From contig CALVBT010000013.1 of NCBI GenBank assembly GCA_944325885.1, positions 1 through 33,071 on the forward strand: a stretch of DNA of 33,071 nt, given 5' to 3'. The notes below the pieces were generated by a model that did no database searches, had not been told where the DNA came from, and worked only from the letters and a program-made list of their open reading frames with translations. Within the stretch, counting starts at the first letter, position 1. Each line of letters opens with the position of its first letter. Origin of the DNA: Candidatus Gastranaerophilales bacterium. GTDB taxonomy: Bacteria > Cyanobacteriota > Vampirovibrionia > Gastranaerophilales > Gastranaerophilaceae. This document shows positions 7,589-15,238 of the stretch, piece after piece. Both the position numbers and the translations under genes were made by a program.

Positions 7589-10500
7589 ATGTACATTAAA
7601 GAAGTAGAAATAGACAACTTCAAATCCTTTGCGAACAAAATCACCATACCGTTTTTAAAAGGTTTTACCACTATATCTGGCCCGAACGGCTCCGGTAAAA
7701 GCAACATTATTGACAGTGTGCTGTTTGCGCTTGGCCTGTCAACTTCACGTACATTACGTGCAGAAAAAATTTCACAGCTAATCTCCACCCACACCCGCCG
7801 TAACGAAGCTATTGTAAAAGTAACTTTTGCACCGGAAAACGCTGAAGAAAAAGAATTTTCCGTCGCACGTAAGATTAAAAAATCTTCTCAAGGTTACAAC
7901 AGCATATATTATCTGGATGACAAAATAGTCACTCTCACAGATATTCATACGGTGCTTGAAAAATACAATATTACCCCCAACAGCTACAACGTCATTATGC
8001 AAAACGACGTAATGTCTATCACAAACTGCTCTGACACGGAGAGAAGAAAAATAATAGACGAAATAGCAGGGGTTGCAGACTTTGACAGACGTATTGAACA
8101 GGCACAAAACGAACTCGGAACCGTAGAAGCAAGAGTCCAAAACTCCCTCTTGATTCTTTCGGAAGTAGAAACAAGGCTTGAACAACTCAAGGCAGAAAGA
8201 GAAGTTGCCCTGAAATACCAAAAACTGCGTGACGAAAAAACAGAGCTGGAAAGCAAAATTACAACAGTAAAATACTTTGAAATCAAAAAAGGGCTGGAAC
8301 GCTCTCACGAAAGTATACTGGATGCCAACAAAAAGAAAAAAGAAGAAGAATCAAAAGCCAAAAAGCTCGATACAGAACTTTTAAAAGTAAAAACAAAACT
8401 CGAAGAACTCTCCGACCTTGTCAAAGCAAAAGGCGAAGCAGAACAAATCGAAGTTAAAAAACAAGTCGAAGAACTAAAAGGTCAGGTGGACAGAAAAGAA
8501 TCCGCCATTGTTTACGCTGACAAGGGTATTCAGGATAACTTAAAAACCATTGAAAACGCTAAAAACGGTATTGAAGAACAAAAAAAGAAAAAAGAACAAA
8601 CAAAACTCAATATCGAAGAAAAAAATCAAGAAATAAAAAAACTTGAAGAAGACAAAGCCTTGAAGCACGAGGATTTGTTAAAAACACTGCAAGAAGTAGC
8701 AGGCCTGAACCAGAGTGCCGACAAATATGTTGCCCAGAGGAACGAACTGAGAAAACAACTCGAAACTCTTAAAGACGAAGAAACAAAAATCATCCAGACA
8801 CAGGCACCACTCGAGGCAGAACTGAGCAACCTCGTAAAAAATCTTGAAGACACAAAAAACAAACTCAAAGAGCTGGAAGACTTTAAACAAAACTTTGCCG
8901 GAAACAAAGACCGTGTACAGGTTCAGGTAGAAGAACTCGGCAAAGAGCTGCAGGATTTTAAAACTATTCAAGAAAACACTCTCTATGAACTCGACAAAAC
9001 AAAAAATGAGTTAATAGATGTTCAATTTAACGTACAAACCGCCTACAAAAAAATCTCGCAAATGGAAGCACAAAAGCAGGCCTTTGACGAAATGAACTTT
9101 GGCAGAGCGGTTGATACCGTGCTAAACGCAAAAATCAAAGGCGTCCACGCTACCCTTGCACAGCTCGGGCAGGTGGATAAAGAATATTCAACCGCACTGG
9201 AAGTGGCTATGGGCGGAAGAATGGCAAATGTTGTTGTTGACGATGACGAAACTGCCAGAATAGCTATCGAGGTTCTAAAAAGTGCCAACGCAGGCCGTGC
9301 AACATTCTTGCCGCTGAACAAGATAAGCAAAGCTCCACGTGCGCTAAAACTTCCAAAAGACAAAGGTGTTATTGATTTTGCAATAAATCTTATTGATTTT
9401 GATGACGAATATTTGAACGTATTTTTCCACGCACTGGGCGAAACTCTTGTTGTAGAAGATTACAATTCTGCAAGAAAACTAATCGGCCAGTACAGAATGG
9501 TCACCCTGACAGGCGAACTTTTTGAAAAATCAGGTTCTATCTCAGGCGGTTCTCAAAAACGCAGCGGTCTAAAATTTAGCCAGACACAAGATGATGAGCT
9601 TTTAAAATTCAAAGAACGATTACAGGCGTTTGAAAAACAATATGCTGACCTCAACAAGAAAAAAGAAGAGCTTGAAATAAAACTGGACAAAGTAAGAATC
9701 TCTTATTCAAACTCCATGACCGAATATAACAAGGCAAAAATGGAGCTTCAAAACCTCATTACACAGGCAGAGTCCAACGAAAACAGCATTAAAGAAAAAC
9801 AGGATTACATTAAAGAAACAGAACCAAAAATCCAAAAAATCGAAAAAGACCTCGATGAAATGGAACAAAAACTCGTTTCTTATAATGAACAAGCTTTAAA
9901 ACTTGATGAAGAAATAAAAGAAATTGAAGCCAAAATGACACCGGAAGAGCTTCAAAATCTCAAAAAATTAACAGAAGAAAAAGAAAACGAAATTAAGTTT
10001 ATCGAATCTTCTATTGCCCGTGCAAACAACGAAATAGACGGTTTTAACAGAGCTTTGGTCTTCCATGACGATGTTATTGATACAAAATCAAAAGAAATCG
10101 AAAAACTCACTGCCGATATCCAAATTTATGAACAGGACAAAGTAAAATACAAAGGCGAAATAGAAGAAGTTAAAAAACAAATAGAAGTTCTTGAAGAAAA
10201 AATAAAAGAACTTGGCGAAAAACTTATCGAACTGCAAACAGAAAGAGATGCGGTAAACAGCCAGTTCCTTGAACTTGAAAAAGAAAAGAATGTTATTGTT
10301 CTGAACATTGAAAAAATCGACGAACAGATAGAAGCCTTCAAAGCCCGCAGAAGAGAACTCGAACCGCAGCTTGAAAGCGTAAAAGAAGAACTAAAAGAAA
10401 ACGGCGTGGATATTTCTAAACTTGTGGAAATCGAAATCTCGGTAGAAGAAATCACAGGCAAAATCCAAAGACTGCAAAAACGTATGGATGAACTCGGTGA

Positions 10501-11086
10501 TGTAAACATGCGTGCGATAAAATCTTATGACGAAGTTTCCGAACGCCAGAACGAGTTAAAAACAAAAATAGACACTCTGTCTAACGAAAAAAATCAAATC
10601 ATGGACAGAATGCAGGGCTATGAAAACCTTAAAAAAGACACGTTTATGAACACATATAACAACATAAACGACAACTTTAAAGAAATTTTCCACAAACTCT
10701 CGGAAGGCGAAGGCACCTTGATTCTGGACAATCCGGATCAGCCTTTCACAGGCGGTATGTCCATAGAAGCACAGCCCAGAGATAAAGAAAAAACAAGACT
10801 AAACCTCATGTCAGGCGGAGAAAAATCTCTCACTGCTCTGGCTTTTGTATTTGCAATACAGCGTTACCTGCCAGCACCTTTCTATGCCTTTGACGAAGTA
10901 GATGCAAACCTCGACGGTATAAATGTTGAAAAACTTGCCGATATGGTAAAAACTCAGGCAGAAAATACGCAATTTGTAGTAGTTAGCCACCGCAAACCTA
11001 TGATAGAATCAGCTAATAGGACAATCGGTGTAACTCAAAAAGAAAAAGGTATTACCCGTGTCACGGGAGTAAAATTAAGGGATTAA
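7589..11086 (+). CDS. smc: chromosome segregation ATPase SMC
   Basis: SMC is the long coiled-coil ATPase of bacterial condensin, which loads on DNA and extrudes or tethers loops. The 1165-residue length is typical. Walker A GPNGSGKS is at 31-38. The hinge is near residues 510-660 (GVHATLAQLGQVDKEYSTAL; later LTGELFEKSGSISGGS), flanked on both sides by very long Lys/Glu-rich coiled coils. The ABC signature LMSGGEKS is at about 1073-1080 and Walker B 'YAFDEVDANLDG' at about 1098-1110; most relatives have DAALD here. It is followed 18 bp later by scpA, forming an operon. The start ATG is well supported by the conserved N-terminus, although the Shine-Dalgarno is weak. Confidence 0.97.
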   Translation: MYIKEVEIDNFKSFANKITIPFLKGFTTISGPNGSGKSNIIDSVLFALGLSTSRTLRAEKISQLISTHTRRNEAIVKVTFAPENAEEKEFSVARKIKKSSQGYNSIYYLDDKIVTLTDIHTVLEKYNITPNSYNVIMQNDVMSITNCSDTERRKIIDEIAGVADFDRRIEQAQNELGTVEARVQNSLLILSEVETRLEQLKAEREVALKYQKLRDEKTELESKITTVKYFEIKKGLERSHESILDANKKKKEEESKAKKLDTELLKVKTKLEELSDLVKAKGEAEQIEVKKQVEELKGQVDRKESAIVYADKGIQDNLKTIENAKNGIEEQKKKKEQTKLNIEEKNQEIKKLEEDKALKHEDLLKTLQEVAGLNQSADKYVAQRNELRKQLETLKDEETKIIQTQAPLEAELSNLVKNLEDTKNKLKELEDFKQNFAGNKDRVQVQVEELGKELQDFKTIQENTLYELDKTKNELIDVQFNVQTAYKKISQMEAQKQAFDEMNFGRAVDTVLNAKIKGVHATLAQLGQVDKEYSTALEVAMGGRMANVVVDDDETARIAIEVLKSANAGRATFLPLNKISKAPRALKLPKDKGVIDFAINLIDFDDEYLNVFFHALGETLVVEDYNSARKLIGQYRMVTLTGELFEKSGSISGGSQKRSGLKFSQTQDDELLKFKERLQAFEKQYADLNKKKEELEIKLDKVRISYSNSMTEYNKAKMELQNLITQAESNENSIKEKQDYIKETEPKIQKIEKDLDEMEQKLVSYNEQALKLDEEIKEIEAKMTPEELQNLKKLTEEKENEIKFIESSIARANNEIDGFNRALVFHDDVIDTKSKEIEKLTADIQIYEQDKVKYKGEIEEVKKQIEVLEEKIKELGEKLIELQTERDAVNSQFLELEKEKNVIVLNIEKIDEQIEAFKARRRELEPQLESVKEELKENGVDISKLVEIEISVEEITGKIQRLQKRMDELGDVNMRAIKSYDEVSERQNELKTKIDTLSNEKNQIMDRMQGYENLKKDTFMNTYNNINDNFKEIFHKLSEGEGTLILDNPDQPFTGGMSIEAQPRDKEKTRLNLMSGGEKSLTALAFVFAIQRYLPAPFYAFDEVDANLDGINVEKLADMVKTQAENTQFVVVSHRKPMIESANRTIGVTQKEKGITRVTGVKLRD

Positions 11087-11104
11087 GCAAACGGAAGATA
11101 AAAA

Positions 11105-11983
11105 ATGACAGAAACGGCCGAATCAAATTTGAATAGCGATTTTTATGTTCCCGAAGCCGCAATGCCAAGAGAACAGATTCTCGAAGAAATGAATATCATC
11201 TCTTCCACTCCGGCTGCTGCAGCCGAACAGGTTGATGGTATCGAGATTCTCGTAAACATGGCAAAAACCGGAAAGATTGACCCCTGGAACGTTGATATTG
11301 TGGATATCACAGACAAATATCTTGCTCACCTTTTCCAGATGAAAGCACAAAATCTAAGATTAACAGGCAGAACTCTCTTGTTTGCTGCTATTTTGCTCAG
11401 ACTGAAATCCAATGTTCTTGAAGGTATTGACGCAAACCAGATAGAAGGTATTGAAGAAGAGCAATACGATGATTTTGAAATGCAAGATGACAGCTGGGAT
11501 GATGAAGAAATCAACACAAACAATGTCATTTCTTTAGACGAAGTTTTGCAAAGAAGAACAAGCATCCGCCTGAACAGAAGCCGCATGGTCAACTTAAAAG
11601 ACCTTATCAAACAATTACAATTCTACGAAGAACTGGACAGAAAACAGGCTCTAAAAAATGCTCACGAACGTGCAAAAAGGCGTGTGCGCTCCTATGCAAG
11701 ACTCACTCCGGATGATATTGTAAACCTTGCGCACGATGAATATATTGAAAAAAGCGTAGAGGTTTTGCACGAAAACCTTAAAAAAATCTTCGAAACACAG
11801 GAAAAAGTAGAACTCACAACCCTTACACTGCTGGGTTTAGACAAAATTTCCGCATACATTGCACTGCTGTTTTTGACCGCAGAACCTGAATCTGATGTTG
11901 ATTTGTATCAGGAAAAATTCTACGGCGAGCTTTACGCAGTTCCATATAAAAAACAAAACCTTGAAGAAAAAGAATCCGCCTAG
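11105..11983 (+). CDS. scpA: segregation and condensation protein A (kleisin)
   Basis: ScpA is the kleisin subunit that bridges the SMC heads and binds ScpB. Family features: the N-terminal 'GIEILVNMAKTGKIDPWNVDIVDITDKYL' helix pair (the usual LL-x-x-I-x-x-x-x-I-D-P-W/I pattern), 'LRLTGRTLLFAAILLRLKS', a central acidic linker, and a C-terminal winged helix ('VELTTLTLLGLDKISAYIALLFLTA'). Its 292 residues include about 35 extra residues before the usual start of similarity. It follows smc by 18 bp. Its TAG stop overlaps the stop of the opposing XRE gene. Confidence 0.93.
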   Translation: MTETAESNLNSDFYVPEAAMPREQILEEMNIISSTPAAAAEQVDGIEILVNMAKTGKIDPWNVDIVDITDKYLAHLFQMKAQNLRLTGRTLLFAAILLRLKSNVLEGIDANQIEGIEEEQYDDFEMQDDSWDDEEINTNNVISLDEVLQRRTSIRLNRSRMVNLKDLIKQLQFYEELDRKQALKNAHERAKRRVRSYARLTPDDIVNLAHDEYIEKSVEVLHENLKKIFETQEKVELTTLTLLGLDKISAYIALLFLTAEPESDVDLYQEKFYGELYAVPYKKQNLEEKESA

Positions 11984-12294
11984 CTTTCCAGTGCAATAAT
12001 AAAATTGTACACAACCTTTATCAAAGAAGGATTCTTATCCATTTTTTCATATATAACTTTTTTCATTTTTTCATTGGAAATTTCATTAAAATAATAAAAT
12101 TCCCACGGTTCAACTTCCAAAACCTCGCTTAATTTTTGCAGTGTTTCAATAGACGGTGCAAATTTGCCTGTTTCTATATTGCTTAAACTTGGAATTTCAA
12201 TATTAATAAGCTCCGCCAGTCTTTCCTGTGTAAGCTGTTTTTCTTTTCGTATCTGCTTAATTTTTTTACCTAATGCTTTTTTTAAATCTGACAT
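11980..12294 (-). CDS. XRE-family helix-turn-helix regulator
   Basis: A 104-residue protein with an N-terminal Cro/C1-type HTH: 'LGKKIKQIRKEKQLTQERLAELINIEIPSLSNIETGK', with the usual 'LTQERLAE' and 'IPSLSNIETGKFAPS' positions. The rest is a short helical tail that may mediate dimerisation. A ribosome-site-like AGGAATGG precedes the ATG. Its stop codon overlaps the scpA stop within the palindrome CTAG at 11980-11983. The neighbouring divergent gene is the glycine-rich prepilin-type protein, which makes that gene, or its own promoter, a possible target. This is inference from position. Confidence 0.85.
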   Translation of the reverse strand: MSDLKKALGKKIKQIRKEKQLTQERLAELINIEIPSLSNIETGKFAPSIETLQKLSEVLEVEPWEFYYFNEISNEKMKKVIYEKMDKNPSLIKVVYNFIIALES

Positions 12295-12475
12295 ATAAAA
12301 ACCATTCCTGTTTGTTTTTATATTATTTGTTCAAAGCAAAAGTTTTATAATAATGTTTTTGTTTAATATGCATGTTGATTTTTAATGTTAAACATTATAT
12401 AATGATATATATATTATATTAATACTTTAAATTTGCTGTATTTATTTAAACTATAAACTAATCTCAGGAGCCAGT

Positions 12476-13966
12476 ATGAAAAAAAACATCCCTCAAATGA
12501 TTCACAAAAGTGCATTTTCGCTTGCAGAAGCATTGATTACATTATTAATAGTTTGTATTATTACACTGGCTTCAATTCCTGTTATAACAAAAAAACATCG
12601 TAATAAATTTAACGGAAACGAAAAGCTCTCAACAGGCAAATATTTTTGTTATCTCGACGCAAGCGGAAAACACAACTTTGTTTCCGATATTGATGGTGTA
12701 GAAACAAATGGAACATCTGAAAATGATTATTGCGAATTTACTCCTCCTGTTAATGCAAAAGACTTTATAATAATGGTGTCAGGCGGCGGTGCCGGAGGCG
12801 GTTTGGGTTACAATTATTTGGATAGACAAATGTTTCAGTCTTCCGATACCTATACAATACCCGAAGATGGCACTTATGACCTTCTTGTTGTAGGAGGTGG
12901 CGGAGCCGGTAAAACAGGAGATAATGATGGAGAATACAGTGGCGGTTCCGGTGGATGGGAACTTAAAACAGCAGAACTCAGACAGGGTGATGTACTGTCC
13001 ATTCAAGTCGGTGAAGGCGGCAAATTGGGCAGCTGTACAGAATTTGAAAAACCTGTATGGGACTATCATACAGAAATGGTTGTGAGTGATTTGCTGCATG
13101 GAAATTTTAAAGAAATACCTATATATGAAATGTCTTACAAAAAAGAAAAGAAATGTTTTGGCAGTACAAACGGCGCAGCAAGCTCTATTACTACAGACTC
13201 CATGCAAGTTCTTGCAAGCGGCGGTTATGCAAACAATACAGGTGAATTGCTGTGTTTTGGTTGGGACACTTTCGATGCATGCGGTGGTGAACCAAATGGG
13301 CGTGACGGAGGATTTTTAGATGGCACGGTAGCTCCATCTGTCCCCAAAAAATATCTGCCTGACAATATGAAACCAATACCCGGAAGCGGAGCGGCAACAA
13401 TTGGTTTGTTTAATGATGATGCTGTAGCAAAAATATTAAACGGTAATGGAGCTGACGGTATAGCTATTGTTGCATCTAACAACAATTATTGCGGTGAAGG
13501 CGGCGCTGCAGGCGACATATCAACTGTCGGGGTTTATACTTTAAAAAATGAACAAATCAGGATAAAAATAGGCAAAGGCGGAAAAGGCGCAACAGATAAA
13601 GAACATCCAGCAACTAACGGTGAAATGTCGAGTTTTGGAAACTTAATAAAAGCCATGGGCGGAAAAGCCGGCAGTTCAACAAGAAACTGTGTATACTCGG
13701 ACGATAAAAAAACAGTGTACGGTTACAATGGTGAGGCTTCTTCTTTTGTAAAAAAGCCTGATTCAGTTGGAGCGTGCGGCGGTTATTTAAAATGCAAAAC
13801 AGCAGATATGAACGGACAATCTATGATTTATACTTCTGCAGCTGACGGAATGAACGCGTTGAGTTTTGGCTCCGGCGGCGGCGGAGGCGGTCTAAGTTTA
13901 AATTCTGCTAATATCCTTGGTAAAGGCGGTGATGGGGCTTCAGGCTTTGTTTATATCGAATGGTAA
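12476..13966 (+). CDS. prepilin-type protein with glycine-rich domain
   Basis: A 496-residue protein with a type IV prepilin N-terminus: charged leader, then SA^FSLAEALITLLIV, a hydrophobic helix to about residue 37, and Glu at position +5 of the mature form. Prepilin peptidase would cut after Ala13 rather than the usual Gly. The large extracellular part is rich in Gly clusters (VSGGGAGGGLGY, VVGGGGAGKTG, GSGGGGGGLSL, GKGGDGASGFVYIEW) and holds nine or so cysteines. The pattern recalls glycine-rich domains that fold as polyglycine sandwiches in phage tail adhesins and in ALK-type receptors. A surface or adhesive minor pilin is a reasonable inference. Ribosome binding site CAGGAG is well spaced. 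A terminator at 14025 follows. The leader before it (12295-12475) is extremely AT-rich and shared with the XRE gene. Confidence 0.8.
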   Translation: MKKNIPQMIHKSAFSLAEALITLLIVCIITLASIPVITKKHRNKFNGNEKLSTGKYFCYLDASGKHNFVSDIDGVETNGTSENDYCEFTPPVNAKDFIIMVSGGGAGGGLGYNYLDRQMFQSSDTYTIPEDGTYDLLVVGGGGAGKTGDNDGEYSGGSGGWELKTAELRQGDVLSIQVGEGGKLGSCTEFEKPVWDYHTEMVVSDLLHGNFKEIPIYEMSYKKEKKCFGSTNGAASSITTDSMQVLASGGYANNTGELLCFGWDTFDACGGEPNGRDGGFLDGTVAPSVPKKYLPDNMKPIPGSGAATIGLFNDDAVAKILNGNGADGIAIVASNNNYCGEGGAAGDISTVGVYTLKNEQIRIKIGKGGKGATDKEHPATNGEMSSFGNLIKAMGGKAGSSTRNCVYSDDKKTVYGYNGEASSFVKKPDSVGACGGYLKCKTADMNGQSMIYTSAADGMNALSFGSGGGGGGLSLNSANILGKGGDGASGFVYIEW

Positions 13967-14024
13967 ATCAAATTTTTCTAAACACAATCCTTATATAGTT
14001 TATATTTTAAAAAGTGTTTAGATT

Positions 14025-14050
14025 GGCTCTTGTTTTATCAAGAGCCTTTT
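14025..14050 (+). terminator. intrinsic terminator after the prepilin-type gene
   Basis: A perfect 8-bp stem GGCTCTTG (14025-14032) / CAAGAGCC (14039-14046) with a 6-base loop, followed by TTTTCCTTATT. A second, weaker inverted repeat (TAAACAC/GTGTTTA, 13979-14020) lies just before it. Confidence 0.85.
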
Positions 14051-14055
14051 CCTTA

Positions 14056-14256
14056 TTATTTTGACTGTTTAAAAAAATAAAACGGTTCATTTACAGGCGA
14101 CACCATGCTCGTATAAAACCGGTTCATGCTGTAATTGAAATTGTTTACATTATCAAGATACCTCGCTTTTATCCCCATTGCTTTCAGCCCCACAGGAGCC
14201 TGAGGTATGCAAAAAAAGTCTTTAAGTTTGTTGAAGATTTGCTTTAAAAATGACAC
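14056..14256 (-). CDS. small hypothetical protein
   Basis: A 66-residue frame. I place the start at the GTG at 14256 because GGAG lies 6 bases before it; a GTG at 14268 is the other choice. The product begins with an amphipathic Lys/Phe-rich segment (SFLKQIFNKLKDFFCIP) and ends in an aromatic tail. No family is recognised and no signal peptide is convincing. The gene lies head to head with the DUF1858 gene. Confidence 0.4.
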   Translation of the reverse strand: MSFLKQIFNKLKDFFCIPQAPVGLKAMGIKARYLDNVNNFNYSMNRFYTSMVSPVNEPFYFFKQSK

Positions 14257-14346
14257 GATACACTCCACACTCGTATTTTTTAATGTATAATCTAATTAAT
14301 GAAATTAAGAAAAAAGTCAAAATAAGTTTGGAAAGGATAACTCATT

Positions 14347-14556
14347 ATGGCAGGAAAAGTAACTAAAGACATGGGATTAATCGATATAGTTCAAAATCAC
14401 CCGGAAGCATTAGAAGTTTTTGCAAAATACGGTCTTGGCTGTATCGGTTGTGCTGCTGCAAGATTTGAAAACCTTGAAGCAGGTGCAAAAGTTCACGGTG
14501 TAGATCCGGATGTTATGGTAGCAGAAATCAACGCTCTGATAGAAGCTAACGCCTAA
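14347..14556 (+). CDS. DUF1858 (hybrid-cluster-associated) CxxC protein
   Basis: A 69-residue protein of the DUF1858 type: 'IVQNHPEALEVFAKYGLGCIGCAAA', in which the CxxC pair follows the 'P-E-x-x-x-V-F-x-x-x-G-x-x-C' pattern. Family members are often found with hybrid-cluster (prismane) proteins and are thought to act as redox disulfide or sulfur-handling partners; no such gene is near here. Ribosome binding site AAAGGA is well placed. A perfect -10 box TATAAT lies at 14286-14291 without a clear -35. The gene ends in a very strong terminator, so it is monocistronic. Confidence 0.88.
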   Translation: MAGKVTKDMGLIDIVQNHPEALEVFAKYGLGCIGCAAARFENLEAGAKVHGVDPDVMVAEINALIEANA

Positions 14557-14572
14557 CAAAAAAATCAATAAT

Positions 14573-14606
14573 AAAAAAGCACACTATTTAGATAGTGTGC
14601 TTTTTT
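14573..14606. terminator. strong bidirectional intrinsic terminator
   Basis: A perfect 15-bp stem: A6-GCACACTAT (14573-14587) and ATAGTGTGC-T6 (14592-14606), with a 4-base loop TTAG. The symmetric A and T runs would let it work on both strands. Confidence 0.92.
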
Positions 14607-14658
14607 AAATCTTTCTAATATGTAACTATGACGTAATGTGACAGCCTTCCGCCCTGTT

Positions 14659-14814
14659 TTAGTGTTTTTTAATTTCTATAGGGACAGTAGCATATCTTGA
14701 GCAGCGATAAATAGCATTATCACTAAAACTTTTTTCTTCTTTTTCTTTTTCTTCTACCAAAAAATCATCTGCGTCTCGGCCGATTAAAAATCTCATAAAC
14801 ATTGGACTATACAT
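14659..14814 (-). CDS. possible very small protein, unknown
   Basis: A 51-residue frame from the ATG at 14814, with an AGGTG about 9 bases upstream. Product: a hydrophobic start (MYSPMFMRFLIG), a Glu/Lys-rich middle, and 'RCSRYATVPIEIKKH' at the end. An in-frame TTG at 14853 would add 13 residues. No family is recognised. Support is only the ribosome-site-like sequence and the empty position, so it may not be a gene. Confidence 0.25.
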   Translation of the reverse strand: MYSPMFMRFLIGRDADDFLVEEKEKEEKSFSDNAIYRCSRYATVPIEIKKH

Positions 14815-14920
14815 TAAAGAACACCTACACTTTCTACATATATATAAACACAAAAAACAAGAAATTTTTTCACGTAAACAAAATAATTTTTACAAAATTA
14901 ACAAAAATTGTTACAATCTA

Positions 14921-14944
14921 TCACGATTGTAGTAGTTATCGTGA
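14921..14944. other. inverted repeat in a gene-poor stretch
   Basis: A 7-bp perfect repeat TCACGAT / ATCGTGA separated by 10 bases, just after a TTGTTACAA palindrome (14908-14916). No gene is seen in about 14815-15086. The T-run needed for a terminator is lacking, so an operator or RNA stem is possible. Confidence 0.3.
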
Positions 14945-15004
14945 AATATCTCCCTATTAAACCCAAACCTAAGACCACACATGGCCAAGCACATAGCCAC
15001 ATAC

Positions 15005-15032
15005 TTGAATATTTGAAGAAATTGTTTATAAT
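15005..15032 (+). promoter_or_regulatory. possible antisense promoter facing the small peptide ORF
   Basis: Plus strand: TTGAAT (15005-15010), 16-bp spacer, perfect TATAAT (15027-15032). Transcription would begin near 15039 and run through the complement of the terminator and the peptide ORF. Caution: the TATAAT overlaps the complement of the terminator T-tract, so it may be a by-product of that sequence. Confidence 0.35.
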
Positions 15033-15092
15033 AAAAATATAGGGAAACGGTCTAAATGCCATAACATTTAAACCGTTGTTCGCCCCCTATAT
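15033..15092 (-). terminator. long intrinsic terminator overlapping the peptide ORF stop codon
   Basis: On the minus strand: a lower stem ATATAGGG / CCCTATAT (15092-15085 with 15044-15037), an upper 13-bp stem with one mismatch (15077-15065 with 15058-15046), a 6-base loop, then TTTTT. It would end both leuS readthrough and the small peptide mRNA. The TAG of the peptide ORF is inside the lower stem. Confidence 0.8.
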
Positions 15093-15161
15093 GAAGATTA
15101 ATAAAACTTTAAGAAGCGCATCTAGCACCACTAGAGCGCTTCTTATTATTTGTCTCTTCAT
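15087..15161 (-). CDS. candidate 24-residue hydrophobic peptide (type I toxin-like)
   Basis: A 24-codon ORF starting at 15161 with AGGAGGT, the strongest Shine-Dalgarno in this part of the window, 6 bases before the ATG. The product starts MKRQIIR and continues SALVVLDALLKVLLIFI, a single short membrane-type helix with a basic N-terminus. The layout, and loosely the L-x-x-LDA-x-LK-x-L pattern, recall type I toxins such as TisB; this is resemblance, not demonstrated homology. It lies 77 bases after leuS. ATATGAAGA at its start and TCTTCATAT at its end are perfect complements, and an internal AAGAAGCGC/GCGCTTCTT repeat folds most of the coding sequence. It could instead be a structured element that happens to contain an ORF. 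Confidence 0.4.
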   Translation of the reverse strand: MKRQIIRSALVVLDALLKVLLIFI

Positions 15162-15167
15162 ATACCC

Positions 15168-15212
15168 ACCTCCTCTCTGTCCTTTTCTTCGCCAGCATGT
15201 GACAGCGGAGGT
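15168..15212 (-). promoter_or_regulatory. anti-SD hairpin sequestering the ribosome binding site
   Basis: In the minus-strand RNA, ACCUCC (15212-15207) pairs with GGAGGU (15173-15168), and CUGUC (15205-15201) pairs with GACAG (15181-15177), leaving a 19-base loop. The GGAGGU is the ribosome binding site of the 24-codon ORF, so this stem would block translation. Such blocking is usual in type I toxin mRNAs. Confidence 0.55.
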
Positions 15213-15238
15213 TGGAGCTTACCCCAAAGGTATAAACG

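Noticed and set aside
8626-8971. Ser/Phe-rich minus-strand frames within smc
   Set aside because: By-products of the Lys/Glu-rich coiled coil read on the other strand.
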